Below are positions 10,128 through 20,632 of a stretch of DNA of 64,000 nucleotides, one piece after another (the stretch's first letter is position 1; each line of letters opens with the position of its first letter). The notes under the pieces were generated by a model that made no database searches, had not been told where the DNA came from, and was given only the letters and a program-made list of their open reading frames with translations. Both the position numbers and the translations under genes were made by a program. This DNA is from Eutreptiella sp. 'Long Island Sound 2002' (taxonomy: Eukaryota > Euglenozoa > Euglenophyceae > Eutreptiales > Eutreptiaceae), in contig OZ038384.1 in the NCBI GenBank assembly GCA_964036045.1, positions 33,901,997-33,965,996 of the forward strand. The letters are read 5' to 3'.

Positions 10128-12402
10128 ACCTTACCTTACCCCTAAGTATGCTACGTATGTCTGTGTGTGTCTCACTTCTCTCCCGGGCGTGGCTCACGGA
10201 GACCGGGCTTCGCTGATGTCGGACCGAAGGTCCTAGTCAGGTAGTGTTACCACTCCTATGGCGCCCAATTTCTGTGCTGGCTCCTATCCTTGGGAAAGAC
10301 GGCAAAAGCCCTACCTACTACAGAGGGGGGGTGGCCAAGTGTGCTAAGGGCATACAAAACGCCCATTCCTGTTAAAGGCCGAAAGCTAGCGCACTCCCCT
10401 GCCCACGAGGAAAAGCACGCGGGACAGGAGACACCACTACACTACACACCCTACCTACAGTGGCACCATCCTGGTGGGCGAGCACTTCTGCAACTGGCTC
10501 AAGCCCCCACTCCGGACTACCACTCCTACACGCACACTCTACTGGGTGTGGTTGAAGAACACGTCGTGGGTCCTAATGACCCTCCTGTGAAGAAGACAAG
10601 AGAACACAGCGCTGCTAAGCAACTGTGGCCTAACAGGGGACGCCACAACGTGTTCCCCCTGCTAGGGCTTGGAGGGAAGAGGTGCTCTTTTTGCGTGCAC
10701 TGCGTGGATGTCGATGGAGTCGAACTGCCCTCGCCACTCCTGGCGGAGGTGCAGTCAATTGTTTGTGTGATCTGCGCCCTTGTTTAGCAGGGCAAGAAAA
10801 AAATGATATGCTGCTGCACCAATCACCCTACCTGCCCACCTGTAAAGCAAAGGCAAATGAAGGGGTGTTTGCGACGGAGGAACCAAGCCACACTCCACGT
10901 GTTATACGCTTCTGAGTGTGACCTATAATACACTGTCCGCAAACACGCCCTGTCAAGCAAGCAAACGTTAAGAGACTCCTCAGGTTCTCTTAAAGAACGT
11001 ACCGAGGAGCCCCCGGGTAACCTAAAGAAGGTTTACCGTGCGCATTTCGCGTGGCCTACCCTTTAATGCGTGTGTGAATGCACGAGCATGCACGAGTGTC
11101 TTGGGCAAACCCGCCGATCTGAACCACAATCACGAACTCCACCAGGGGGTGGCCCCTCCTTGGCTTACTCACCTTACCTACCACTGGAGAGTGAAGCAAG
11201 GTGAGGCGGAAAACGAAGCGCAAGCGAAATCGTCGCTATGCATCGGTGCCTATGTTCTAATCCGTGCAACAAAAAGGGAGGTTGGTGCTGTAAGAGCAGT
11301 TGTCACAGTTGCCCCGCATTGCATAGCAGGGCAGGACCGGTAGCCCTACGTGACAACCACTCCCTGGCTGAAGGCCATCTGTTTTTTCCCTAATCTCACC
11401 TCTAATCATCTGCAATCTTTCTAATCTAGCCCTCTAACTTTTGTTAGCGCAGCTACAAGACTCGTTCGCGGAGACACGAGACGAGCAATGTGCATGCTGC
11501 ATACGAGACGAGCACACCTGTACTTTATACCTGATTCATTGAAGTCTTTTCGTTGATTTCGAATTCTTGAATTTTGACTCTTACTGTCAGTTTGGGTGGA
11601 ATTTGTATGTTTATTTATTAATGTGTGTCTCGTCATTTTCCAGTCTACGTGAGACATACGTTTATAATTCCATTATTTCTGCATTTTCCGGCGCTTCACT
11701 AGGAGCCGCTCCTGCGCGCCGCCTTTTTATGCGTAGGAATTTCTTGATAGAGATGACTATAATTTTTATAAAAATGTGCTTCTAATGCACAATTGGATTC
11801 TGCTCAGGTGTGTTGTCTTAGAAAAATTCTAGGCCGTCATTTGACGGATTTAGCTGTTGTTGCTTCGCGTTTGCGTGGATTCGTCCATAATTCTCCCATT
11901 CCTGCCTCTGCAGATCTCCTCGCGAAAGCGTCGCTGAGTAGGCCGTGTTCGGGCCGAAAGGCAGCAGCAAGGAGACTGAGCAGAACCCAAGACCCCACCA
12001 AGGGGCAATTGAATTCTTTTAACGACTCCCTTCGTCCTAAGACAGGTCACAGGTCGCCAGCAGGTTTACGAGAACCCATGCGAGTGTGTATATTGTGTCT
12101 TGCGTTGGGTTTATGTCGCGCTGCGTCTTGGGGGGAGGGATGCACATGCACATGTTTATGGCATGCACCCTAACTAACCCAGCCAAGCCACAGGAACCCC
12201 GGCAGCGCCATGAGCGCTGAGCTTCCTGTAGGAAATGTTACCAACAGAGCAGCAAAAGAGCGCCAGCCATGGTGAGCTCCCACTTTTCTGTGTGAGGGAA
12301 ACTATAGGTATTTTAAAGTAGATGTGGAAACCAAAGAAAGGTTAAGAAAAAATCCCTTTTGCCTGAACATGCGACAGTGGTGGCCACCACAGCACAAGGG
12401 GG
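10128..12402 (+). other. E1 3' untranslated region (2.3 kb)
   Basis: It lies between the chromodomain stop and the purine tract before the LTR. The longest frame (10290-10787) has no ATG and no domain, so I do not call it a gene. Two adjacent hairpins lie at 10976-11037. Around 12130-12170 the motif GCATGCACATGCACATG repeats. A 3' region this long is unusual for Ty3 elements and could hold RNA packaging or export signals; that is inference. Confidence 0.7.
10976..11037 (+). other. Two tandem RNA hairpins in E1 3' region
   Basis: Hairpin 1 pairs CTCCTC (10976-10981) with GAGGAG (11004-11009) and GTTCT (10984-10988) with AGAAC (10994-10998), with loop CTTAA. Hairpin 2 pairs GGTAACC (11016-11022) with GGTTTACC (11030-11037), with one bulged T and a seven-base loop. 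Six bases separate them. Function unknown. Confidence 0.5.
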
Positions 12403-12404
12403 GA
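12395..12404 (+). promoter_or_regulatory. Polypurine tract before E1 3' LTR
   Basis: The run AAGGGGGGAG lies exactly at the left edge of the LTR repeat. The E3 5' LTR lacks the run at its left flank, which is what is expected of a plus-strand primer tract found only before the 3' LTR. Confidence 0.65.
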
Positions 12405-13168
12405 GTAAGAAAAAGTGCTTCTCCAATGCTTTGAGGCATACTCTAGTTGTATTAGAGATGCACTGAGCATCCAGGCATTTCTATCTTGGTATTGGCCCCA
12501 CCAAAAGTTGTGATAACACATTTTGACCTATGGAACCAAACACCCAATCAGAATATGGAGTGGACCCCTTAATCCCCTTTCAATGTGAGGCAAATCATCT
12601 TTTCCTGAGTTGACTGAGAACTGACATATCCAGGGCACAGCCTATGAATTTATCTATGTTTTCTCGTGAATTCTTAGCTGTCCTAGTGGTATGCACACTA
12701 GGGGGCTGGGCACCTCTTTTTGAGAGGTCCTTGGTTCAATTCCTGGTCAGCCTAGCTAAGTAGGAAGATCCCATGTGACATGACAGTGACCTCATCGCCT
12801 CATGCCCTGCCACCTCAGCATATATGGGACCCAAAACAAAGAGTGCACATCTCCTGAGATGGCACTATGGAGATTGAGTGACCACGGGGCAGTTTTCCAA
12901 CTCTTTTCCAAAACATTTCAGCTATCTTTGTGAATATGCAATCAGATGTGCCTTAAGTTGCAGTTTCTGTGAATATTCTTTCATCTTTCACTGTTTACAC
13001 TGCAGCCCTTCATGCTTTGATCCTGATTCTCTTCTACTTGCATATCTCTGGCTTCGGCTATCCTGTATTGATTGTATTTCAGCAAACAAAAGCTTTTCAT
13101 CTCCAAAAACAAGCAGCAGGAAACCCTACACCAGCAGCAAACAGTGTCGAAATCACTATAAACCTTTC
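12403..13168 (+). repeat. E1 3' LTR
   Basis: About 766 bases match the E3 repeat at 56941-57722 from the shared GGAGTAAG start to the ACYTTTC end. In E3 the repeat is followed by the primer-binding site and gag. Here it is preceded by the purine tract, so I assign it as the 3' LTR. Ends are not the usual TG..CA, so the terminal bases are uncertain by a few positions. A tRNA-like segment lies inside. The right edge joins the interrupted integrase of E2 directly. Confidence 0.85.
12673..12760 (+). other. tRNA-like segment inside the LTR
   Basis: CTTAGCT (12673-12679) and AGCTAAG (12754-12760) are perfect inverted repeats. Between them lie an A-box-like TGTCCTAGTGG (12679-12689), an ACCTC/GAGGT stem with a seven-base loop (12712-12728) placed like an anticodon arm, and a perfect B-box GGTTCAATTCC (12733-12743). 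A-box to B-box spacing suits a tRNA. The E3 LTR has the same layout at 57211-57300 with one change in the B-box. The acceptor stem does not pair in the standard register, so this is not called as a functional tRNA. Confidence 0.6.
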
Positions 13169-16100
13169 TAGGAGCTCCGCTGTGAGTTCATGGTCAGCAC
13201 TGCCCAGGGCACTAGGCGTACCCAGTCCTTGGTACGCTCCTGTTTCATCAGGATTCTTAAATTTTGCTCCACCACACGGTTCTGTCTCTCACAGAGAGGG
13301 TTAGACTTGTGGGTATAGGGCACACCTGTGGTTACCTCCACGTTGAGGACACTTAGCACTCGTTTGTACCACCCAGTGTCACTGCGGATGCGTACATCCT
13401 CATCAGAGTGCACCTGCTTAGGTGCTCCATAGGGTTCGAACCATCGTTCGACCAACATTTGCACAGTCTGCTCACCTGTGATTTTCTTATTGCAAGGGAA
13501 CACACGAGTGAAGCGAGATAGGCCACAGGTGACCACTAGGCAACTATCATAGCCGCCGAAGCGTGGTAGGCCGTGGATGAAATCCACGTAGAGAAGAGAG
13601 TTATCACAACAGGGTATGGGTAAGCTGGAGATCAGGCCCCTATCCCTACTGTCGCTCTGCTTGCTGGCATGACAGCCACAAGCATCCACAATGGTCTGCA
13701 TACGCAACCTCAGTTCGGTAAGGGTTGAACAAGAGTAGAAACACTCACGGAAGAAGTCCACTGAGCGATTAGCGCCAGTGTTACCAGAACTGAGATGAAA
13801 CCACTGTAGGCACCGATCCAGTCGTGCCTCAGGCACCACAATTCGGTCCTCGTAGAAGAGGTACTGATTGTTTTTATACCACTGGTGCCCGTCAATGACA
13901 CGGGGCTCGAGACCAGTGCTGAGGTTTTGGAGAATTTCTTCATACTCTGACTGATAGTCGGTTAGACTCCAACCCTCCAGGATTCCAGCAGTGCGCATGG
14001 ACTGGTCAAGCTGGACATCCATACGCTGGAAAGCCTCTCTGGCGAGCGCCTCAGAGCTCTCACCGATAAGCGCATCGAAGCTGTTGCGTGATATATAGTC
14101 AGACAGTTCATTCTTCATCCCTGGGATATGATGCACTCTCAGCCTGAACTGGCTCAGGTAAGTCCACCACCGTTTTAGCTTTGCTTTCTCAGGTGGTGGG
14201 CCCTTCTGAAAAGTCTTCACAGGTTCCTGGTCACACAGCCAGACAATAGGGTTAGATCCCAGGATTCGGGATTGTGATGATAGCACCAACATACCGGCCA
14301 GGAGTTCCTGGTCATAGGTGCTGTAATTGGAACGCGCTTGGTTCCATTTCCAATTCCAGTGTCCCAGTGGCACCAGTCGCCACTCACTGGTAGGATAGTC
14401 ATGTTTCAACGAACCCTCACGGTTCAGTCCAGTAGTACGATAATGGCAGTTGGTTAGTTCAGCGGGGTTAAGCTCTCGCCATTGGTAGATCGTACCACCC
14501 CCCCCCACATCACTGGCATCAGTGATCAGGACTATCTCGCCCTCATGGCGGGGTACTCCCAGGCAGTTGGAGGAGGCAATCTTCTCCTTCAACTCCTGGA
14601 AACACTCTTCCTCTCTGGCGGTCCACTTCCAGGGAGTAGTTTTTTTGATTAGGTCAGTGAGGGGGGCAGAAGAGTACGTAAAATTGTGGATGTGACGCCG
14701 ATAGAAATTACGGGCGCCCACAAAACTCCTCACATCGTGTAGACCTTTCGTAGGGTCATCGCGAATCTGCATGTCCTGTAGGGGCTGCATCTTAGACGCG
14801 GCTGGTTTCCACCAGCCATATCCCACGTCGAAACCCAAATACTCCATCTCCTCATTCATAAACTCACATTTTTCGAGATTGATTCGGAGATGGTTTTCTT
14901 GACAGACAATGAAAAATTCACGGAGGAGAAGGACATGGTCCTCTTTGGTATTAGTACCCAAACTCCCCTCGTCGATGTGAGCTTCCATTTCTGCACCCCG
15001 AGAGATCAACTCTTGTACTAGAGGCCTGCGCCTCAGTATGTACAAAATTTTGTTCATAAGCTCCTGGAACAGCGCTGGGGCATTGGCCACCCCAAAAGGC
15101 ATAACCTTCCACTTGAAGACACGACCCTTAGGGGTTATAAAGGCCAACAGCTCCTGAGCTGCGGCGGTTAGGTCCACCTGCCAGAAACCAGAGCGTTTGT
15201 CCATTTTGGTCTTGAACCTGCATTTGGCAATATGCTCCAGGGTGTTTCCCATGTTAGGAATACTCCCTGAGTGGTTCTGGGTTTGCTTGTTGACCTCACC
15301 ATAGTCTACAACCAGATGTAGGGCAGTCGACCCTGGTTTGGCAACAAGGAAGCAGGGACTGCAGTGATGGGGATAGTCCATGTGTTTATACTCTTCAACG
15401 AGGCCAGCATCAATGCATTCCTGGATCTGGCGCTCGATTTCTTCAACCTGTTCCTGTGGAGCGGGATAGGGATGACGCCTCACTCGCGTCTTTTCAATTT
15501 CTGGGTTCAATTTCAGGTCCATCTGGACCAGTTTTTTACAAGGAAGGGGAGGCGGCAAGGCGCCGAACACCTCCTCATAGGTTATCAGCAGTTTCTTCAG
15601 GCGGGGGTCAAGGTTAAGACTCTCGAGTTTCTGAAGGAAATCCTCCTCAGCATGGAGGTTGCTTTTTCCATGTTCTTTCCTTTTCTGCCGATCAGCAGTT
15701 TCGGCAGGCACAGAACCATCGTCCCACTCAGGAGGACATTGCTGCCCATAGTGCAGAGAATACACTACAGGTATCTCAGGATCAGGCAGCGTATAGGACT
15801 CATCGTCCTCCTCAGACCAGATGGAGGATTTCCAGGTCTGTCTGAGGTATTGCAGCCGCTCTTGGCGCTCAATACCATCGGCCTTCAGGTACAACAGCCG
15901 CCGGAGTTCCTGAGTGTCATGCTCAGACAAAGGCATGTTATTAGCAGCATGCCGCGCCAGAGCATCAGCACTCCGGGCCACGGGTTCACCTGTGTGCATA
16001 GGCTGCATGTGTAGCACTGACTTCCCAACAGGGGAAGCGGGTTCAGAGGTTGACTCTAGATCTACCTCCTCCAGCAACAGCTGGGCTAGGAAGGCACTAT

Positions 16101-16251
16101 GTTTTAGGTCAACACAGCTGGGATCAACAGAAGGAATAGTGCTGGCGATCTCAGACAGTTGGTCGTCAGCATCCTCTTTTACAGCTGCAGGTTCCAGATA
16201 GTCATCGGGAGACTCACACCCTGTAAATGTGGCAGATAGGTGCTCAGGAGA
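13169..16251 (-). pseudogene. E2 Pol: reverse transcriptase, RNase H, integrase (truncated)
   Basis: After an acidic linker, RT carries KMDKRSGFWQVDL and FGVANAPALFQ, but the catalytic box reads HIDE in place of HIDD, which by family knowledge should cripple the enzyme. RNase H has ITDASDVGGGG, STYDQELLAGM, LCDQE and the SDYISR end. Integrase has an N-terminal zinc region (SSGNTGAN and CGC), the first Asp in YVDFIHGL, the second in HSDEDVRI and the NPLCERQ segment. The open frame ends at the E1 LTR junction after NSQRSS, so the C-terminal integrase module and any chromodomain are lost. No frameshift occurs within this stretch. Confidence 0.92.
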
Positions 16252-16902
16252 TCAATTTTTAACATCATAAAGGGTCAGGCCACGATTTTCCGCCATGACC
16301 TCGTTCAGTAGCACCTGGTCTAGCTCACACAGGGGTACAGGATTGAGAGATCCATCAACGATGGACAGGAAACTGACCCACTCAGGGGCCTGCATAGCTG
16401 TGTCTGAGTCCTCAGGCACATAGATGGGGCCGTCGGGGAGTTGCACTCTTCCCACGGCCATTCGATCTAGCATACGGCGCCAGTAAGCATGTTCACCAGA
16501 GCAGCCCCAGTCAGGGGTGCACAATACAACCCTTCCTCCCTCATAAGCAATTTTGGTTAGAACCCTCGCGAGCAGGGAGAAGGGAGGGTTAGCATACGCT
16601 AGGCCCATTGCTTTCCAGAAGAAACGGAAAGCATTGTTCAGTTGTTTCGAGCAGTACAACTGCATGATGTGCTGTTGTTGGCTCGCAACCAATTCCACCT
16701 GGATCTCATCCAGGTTTACCTGAAGGGCCGCCAGTCCATTTTCAAGAACCTGACGGGCCAATTGGTAGTTTTCAGTACGATAGTTAGTCTTGGATGCGTA
16801 GCGCAGCCCAGACTCTTTTCGTCCTGACAGCTCCAAAGCTACGGAGAATAGCCCGCTGCCAAAGTCGCAGTGCAAAGAATAGGGGCGCTGGAGGGACAGC
16901 AT
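16252..16902 (-). pseudogene. E2 extra domain between protease and RT (methyltransferase-like)
   Basis: The 217-codon segment has VELVASQQQH, QLYCSK, FRFFWKAMGLAYANPPFSLLA, VVLCTPDWG and YWRRMLDRM, then a conserved LPDGPIYVP. NPPF is the motif-IV type signature of amino-methyltransferases. The pattern FAS..Q, YCS, A(Y)xNPPF, LxxPxW, WxxxL also recalls the module in DIRS retroelements. E1 and E3 have it at the same place. It shares its frame with the protease upstream and RT downstream, and TGA codons at 16921 and 16252 bound it. Catalytic activity is not shown. Confidence 0.65.
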
Positions 16903-16920
16903 TTTTACCTGGGGGTTTCT

Positions 16921-17214
16921 TCATAGGAAGTCAGTGCCAATGACGATGTCAAATGCGTCGGTGTCCAGCACTCTGCAGTGTTGGGTCACGGTTTCGTCGC
17001 CCAGACATGTAGTCACATCGACCCCCCCGGAGGAATGGATGGTACGCCCATCCCCTACTCTTATGGCCACGGTCTTAGTTTTCTTGAAAGTCTTTAGCAG
17101 GCGCCGGGCCACTATGGAAAGTGTTGCACCGCTGTCAAGCACCACTCGAAAAACCTGATCCCCGATTTTCACGAGGATCCATAAAGCCAAGTCCTCTTCT
17201 TCGGAGCCGCCCCC
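16921..17214 (-). pseudogene. E2 aspartic protease
   Basis: It is in frame with gag after a single TAG (17215). The catalytic triplet is in VLDSGATLS and the closing hydrophobic-Gly segment is FDIVIGTDFL, both retropepsin hallmarks. The TGA at 16921 falls where E1 and E3 continue into Pol, so it is probably a CGA-to-TGA change. The protein would process Gag-Pol in the particle. Confidence 0.88.
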
Positions 17215-19425
17215 CTACTCCTCATCAGGGAACTTGCCATCCACCCCTGCAGCAATGAGGGACCTGGCCATCCAGGCCAAGCGCCTCTTCTTGGAATTAT
17301 TCCCCTCAGGGGTAGCGTTATCCCCTTGGGGGCGCTTCTTGGGGTCACCTGTGGCAGAAGCGGGTGTAGCAGCAGGAGTGGGTGTAGCAACGGGCGCTGA
17401 TGAGCGCCTTCGGGGGTTAGGGGGTCCATTTTTGCCACCTCCCTTACCACCCCCTTTATCACATTTATCCCCATTCGGGGGATTTCGGGCGGGGTTTTGG
17501 GTCTTCTGGCGTTCCGCCTCCTGACGCTTGAGTTTGTCACTCTCGCGTTTCTTGATGTGGCATTCGTCCTCGTAGTGACGACATTCGCCACAGTAGCTAC
17601 AGGTGATGGTACACCTAAAATGGTCCTGATGGGTCACAGGTTTCCCATCTTTGGTATGCTGCTGACGTTTCATCTGCAGCATACAGCCACTGCGGAGATC
17701 GCAGTCAACGGCATGACAAGGTCCCCCCTTGTCATCGACAGGTTGGCAGTAGAACAAGGGGGGTGTACCTGCATCAGGTTTAACCTCATTCATGGCACGT
17801 AGGTTACCCCTCCCTTTACCACCTCCCTGGTTGGTGTTAGTGGGACTTTTAGGCCCTTTCCCTTCGCCACACACGGGAGTAGGGGAACTACCTCGACCCA
17901 AATGCTTCTTGAGGAATTTCTCCATGTGGGAGTCATTCTCTCTCTCAAGAGCCAGCTCAATCAAGAGGTCCACTAGTTCATCGTACGAGTTGGTCCTGCT
18001 CTTCGTCTCAGAGGTGGAGCGGCAATCATCCCACGTACGTTGGGGGATCTTACTCATGAGCCACAGGTGGGGCTCAGTGGCTCTGTAGGAGCCCACGTTC
18101 ATCCTCGAAAACAGGTACTCCAAGTCGCACACATATTCAGAAATTCGCGCAGCGGATGGAAACTCAGGGAGCATAGGTAGCTCCTCTATCTGTGTGCGCA
18201 CACTGAGGTCAGTCTCATAGACTGGGAATGTTTCCTCCAACCTCAGGAGTACCTCTGCCCAGGTAGAACAGGTTTTCACAATCTGTTTCACCTGTTTTTG
18301 CAAAAATTTCTTTTTGCATGAGCGTTTCAGCAGTGAACATTTTGCGGCCACATCCACATGGGATGGGCCAGTCAGTAAAAGGAACTCAGCGAATTCTTCT
18401 GCCTATTCGGGCAGATTTTTGGGGTCGAACTCCGGCAGTTCCAGCATGACTTTCTCCTGGGCAATAGGTCTGCCCGTCCTCTTCTCACCCCCCGGAGTTA
18501 GGCCTGAAGGCGACACGCCGGCAAAAGGTGCCAGGGCTGACAGCCCTTCTTTCTCAATCTCTGTGACAGGCACGTCCTGTAGTTCAGCCATGGGCACTGT
18601 CCTGGCACGGGGGTGATAGGGGTTGGGGCACGTGACCTTAGGCAACAGCCTTGAGACCCTTGATCTTTTAAGATCTTCGGCCAGGGTACTCAGTCCGGGC
18701 GAGAGGGAGGACAACTCTGGCTTCGGTAAGGGTTCCGCAAGACCCAGTTTTGCTTTCATGGCCTCCGATAGGGCCGTTACACCTGGATCTTCTGATCCAG
18801 ACAGAAGTTTGGCCAGCAGTTCGGCCGTATGATCCAGGGCACTGTAGGTTGGCCTTGGATGATGTTGTTCCTCAACTCGAGTCGGGCCCACTTCGGGAGC
18901 CCTTGGGGCTGGACAACATGATCTTGGATACTCAGGTCTCGGTCGTCTTGGCAGGGATGCAGTGTCGGCTCTGTCGGACGGCGGGCCAGAGTGCGTGTAG
19001 GACCCTATATCTGTACGTGGTCTGAATCCATGTACTGCCAATGGCTCCTCTCCGTCTTCTCCACGAATGGGTTTGTAGTACTCCTCATGGAGGATGTATT
19101 CATCCATTTTCTTCCTCATTTTTTCATACTGCTCAGGGCCTTCAATCGCTGTTGAGGATGAAGCCGGACAATTGGATCGGGATAGTGAGGCTGCTACATG
19201 TCTGTGGAGATGACTGAGGCTGTCTCCATCGTGGGCCGCTAAGGCCTCGGTGGTAAGGCCTTTATTTTCTTCCGCCTTTCTGCGTTCTGGATCTCCTTGG
19301 GACCCAGATGTGCCACTGAGATGTTGTGGAGCTCGGTAAGGTGGTTGACTCATTGGGTGGGCCGTGCTGCCCATTTGCACTTGGACAGTTCTGATGGGCC
19401 AGGTCCTTACGCTTGGCGTGGACAT
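17215..19425 (-). pseudogene. E2 Gag
   Basis: Of about 737 codons, the N-terminal half is Pro/Ser-rich and poorly conserved. The capsid-like helical core (about 18350-17900) aligns with the E3 segment around 59020-59560, sharing YETDLS, the RISEYVCDLEYL-type helix and LALE. A CCHC knuckle, CSYCGECRHYEDEC, precedes a Gly/Lys-rich tail and a basic C-terminus. An in-frame TAG at 18403 interrupts it within an otherwise open frame. The gag TAG at 17215 separates it from the protease without a frame change. Confidence 0.85.
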
Positions 19426-19496
19426 GATGAACTTGTTGTTGAGCTTTGTGTGCTGCAGTTCTTCTCAGGGTCGGTTCAAAAGGTCACAAGGGACTG

Positions 19497-19508
19497 CCTC
19501 TGCTACCA
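19497..19508 (-). promoter_or_regulatory. E2 primer-binding site, initiator-Met tRNA
   Basis: Minus-strand TGGTAGCAGAGG is the exact complement of the last 12 bases (CCA included) known for eukaryotic initiator-Met tRNA. It sits just upstream of gag and directly after a CTTTC end, as in E3. This fixes the 3' edge of the 5' LTR at 19509. Confidence 0.8.
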
Positions 19509-20300
19509 GAAAGATGGCCTTGATTTATGCCCCAGATATTTTGATGAAATCCTGCAGGTTTTGTAGTTGAAAACCCAAACCAAACCAACAAGTAGAGCAA
19601 CAACAGGATGTCGATCGAATCAATGATTGGTTTCGGAATCCATTGTAACACAGAAGGGCTGCAGATAAACAAGGCAGGTTTATACACAAAGATTCAATCA
19701 CAAATGGATAATACAAAAGATCTTATAAGAAAATTGGACTGACTCTGGCCTCCAAGAGAGCATTAGGCACTTCATGTGCACTCGTTTGGGTGAAATGGTG
19801 CTGGTTAGGAATGTGGGGCATAGATGTCAGGCCAACACAGAAAATGACTTCGCCAAGCAACTGAATTCAGAAACAGTTACAAAGTAGCACCACAATAAGT
19901 GGTAGAAACAATTGAGTATAGGGGTCTTGGGGTGGGAGACCACTAGGCTTACCCTCCAAGGCCTAAAGCATGAAATGCCTAGTTTATTTCGGTATATCCT
20001 CCATGAAGGAAGGTACTTCCGCTCAGTTGAGTGGTAGGGGTGAACTTCATGGGGGGGCTAGGGTCACAGCCCTAGTTACTTTGAGAAAGTGTACTTTAGG
20101 CATCCAAAGAGAGATAAAAACACTTAGGTTTGTCTTAGCATCAACAAAAGGGTTTCAAGGGGGGCTTGGCCTGGATCAAGCCCTCCAAGAAAGACATGGC
20201 AGTGACTTTTACTTACTGGGCCTGGTTATCGAGAACAGCGAGAAGCATCTAGCGTGGGACCTTCGAGATTTCCAATTCCAATCGTGAAACCAGAAATTCA
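19509..20300 (-). repeat. Probable E2 5' LTR (outer edge uncertain)
   Basis: By position this must be the 5' LTR: its inner edge ends in CTTTC next to the PBS. No second copy exists in the window, so the outer edge is a guess from the 766-781 bases of the E1/E3 LTR. It is AT-richer than the coding part and holds no gene. A motif CCTAGTGG on the minus strand near 19945 is shared with the A-box-like segment in the other LTR family. Confidence 0.5.
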
Positions 20301-20329
20301 AAAAGAAAGTCGATTAACTTTGCGACAAT

Positions 20330-20632
20330 ATGACCCCCGCCAAGTACCAGCTGTTCGAGCGGCACACGGCAGGACGAGTTGAACGCCCTCCGTGTGACAC
20401 AGTACACAGAGCGCCTTGTAGCTCACGACCAATGGCACGCCGACCCTTGGTATTTCTGGCGGCACCTGCACGACACTGTGTTGGGGACTCAGCGCGCAAA
20501 ACACGAGGCGGAGTACACCAAACTGATCAAGCGACACAGACAACAGCTTGTACACACGAGCGAGTATGAGTATGAAGTGGAACAGGGACAATGCGAGGCC
20601 AGTAAGCGCAACAGGACGGCCGTTGGCATCGA
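20330..20632 (+). CDS. Candidate exon 1 of unknown spliced gene
   Basis: An ATG at 20330 opens a frame (MTPAKYQLFERH) that looks coding for about 16 codons. The coding-like signal then moves to another frame (LNALRVTQYTERLVAHDQWHADPWYFWRHLHD) up to a good splice donor GA|GTAAGT at 20633. The frame switch near 20375 means an indel, a sequencing error or a missed short intron. A pyrimidine tract plus CAG at 20682-20705 would accept, making a 73-base intron, and the following frame (LLHISKDYDVPMGHCYPDMY) is plausible. I recognise no domain. It could be a gene fragment or pseudogene. Confidence 0.35.

Larger units (their letters stand above)
4535..13168 (+). mobile_element. Ty3/chromovirus retrotransposon E1, 5'-truncated
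   Basis: The order is gag remnant, protease, extra domain, RT, RNase H, integrase, GPY module, chromodomain, a 2.3-kb 3' untranslated region, a purine tract and the 3' LTR. From 4535 it matches E3 (59633 onward) closely over gag and pol, and its terminal 766 bases match the E3 5' LTR, so both are one family. The 5' LTR and most of gag are absent. The LTR abuts the interrupted integrase of E2, so E1 probably inserted into E2 and later lost its left side. Several frame breaks show it is dead. Confidence 0.92.
13169..20300 (-). mobile_element. Ty3/chromovirus retrotransposon E2, 3'-truncated
   Basis: Reading right to left, it shows a probable 5' LTR, PBS, gag, protease, the extra domain, RT, RNase H and integrase up to the middle of the core. 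It is clearly related to E1/E3 but diverged at the protein level, so it is a second family. The coding part is one continuous frame of about 2,085 codons interrupted only by four in-frame stops (TAG 18403, TAG 17215, TGA 16921, TGA 16252). The 3' part is cut at 13169 by the E1 LTR and is not found elsewhere in the window. Confidence 0.92.

Noticed and set aside
10290-10787. 165-codon frame in the E1 3' region as a possible extra gene
   Set aside because: It has no ATG anywhere in the frame, no domain and no second copy to test.
12673-12760. A functional tRNA gene
   Set aside because: The acceptor stem does not pair in the standard register and the E3 copy has a damaged B-box, so I keep it as tRNA-like only.
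20010-20095. GCTCAGTTGAGTGGTAG with GGGTCACAGCCC as a second tRNA-like unit in the E2 LTR
   Set aside because: No B-box and no closing stem can be found on either strand.
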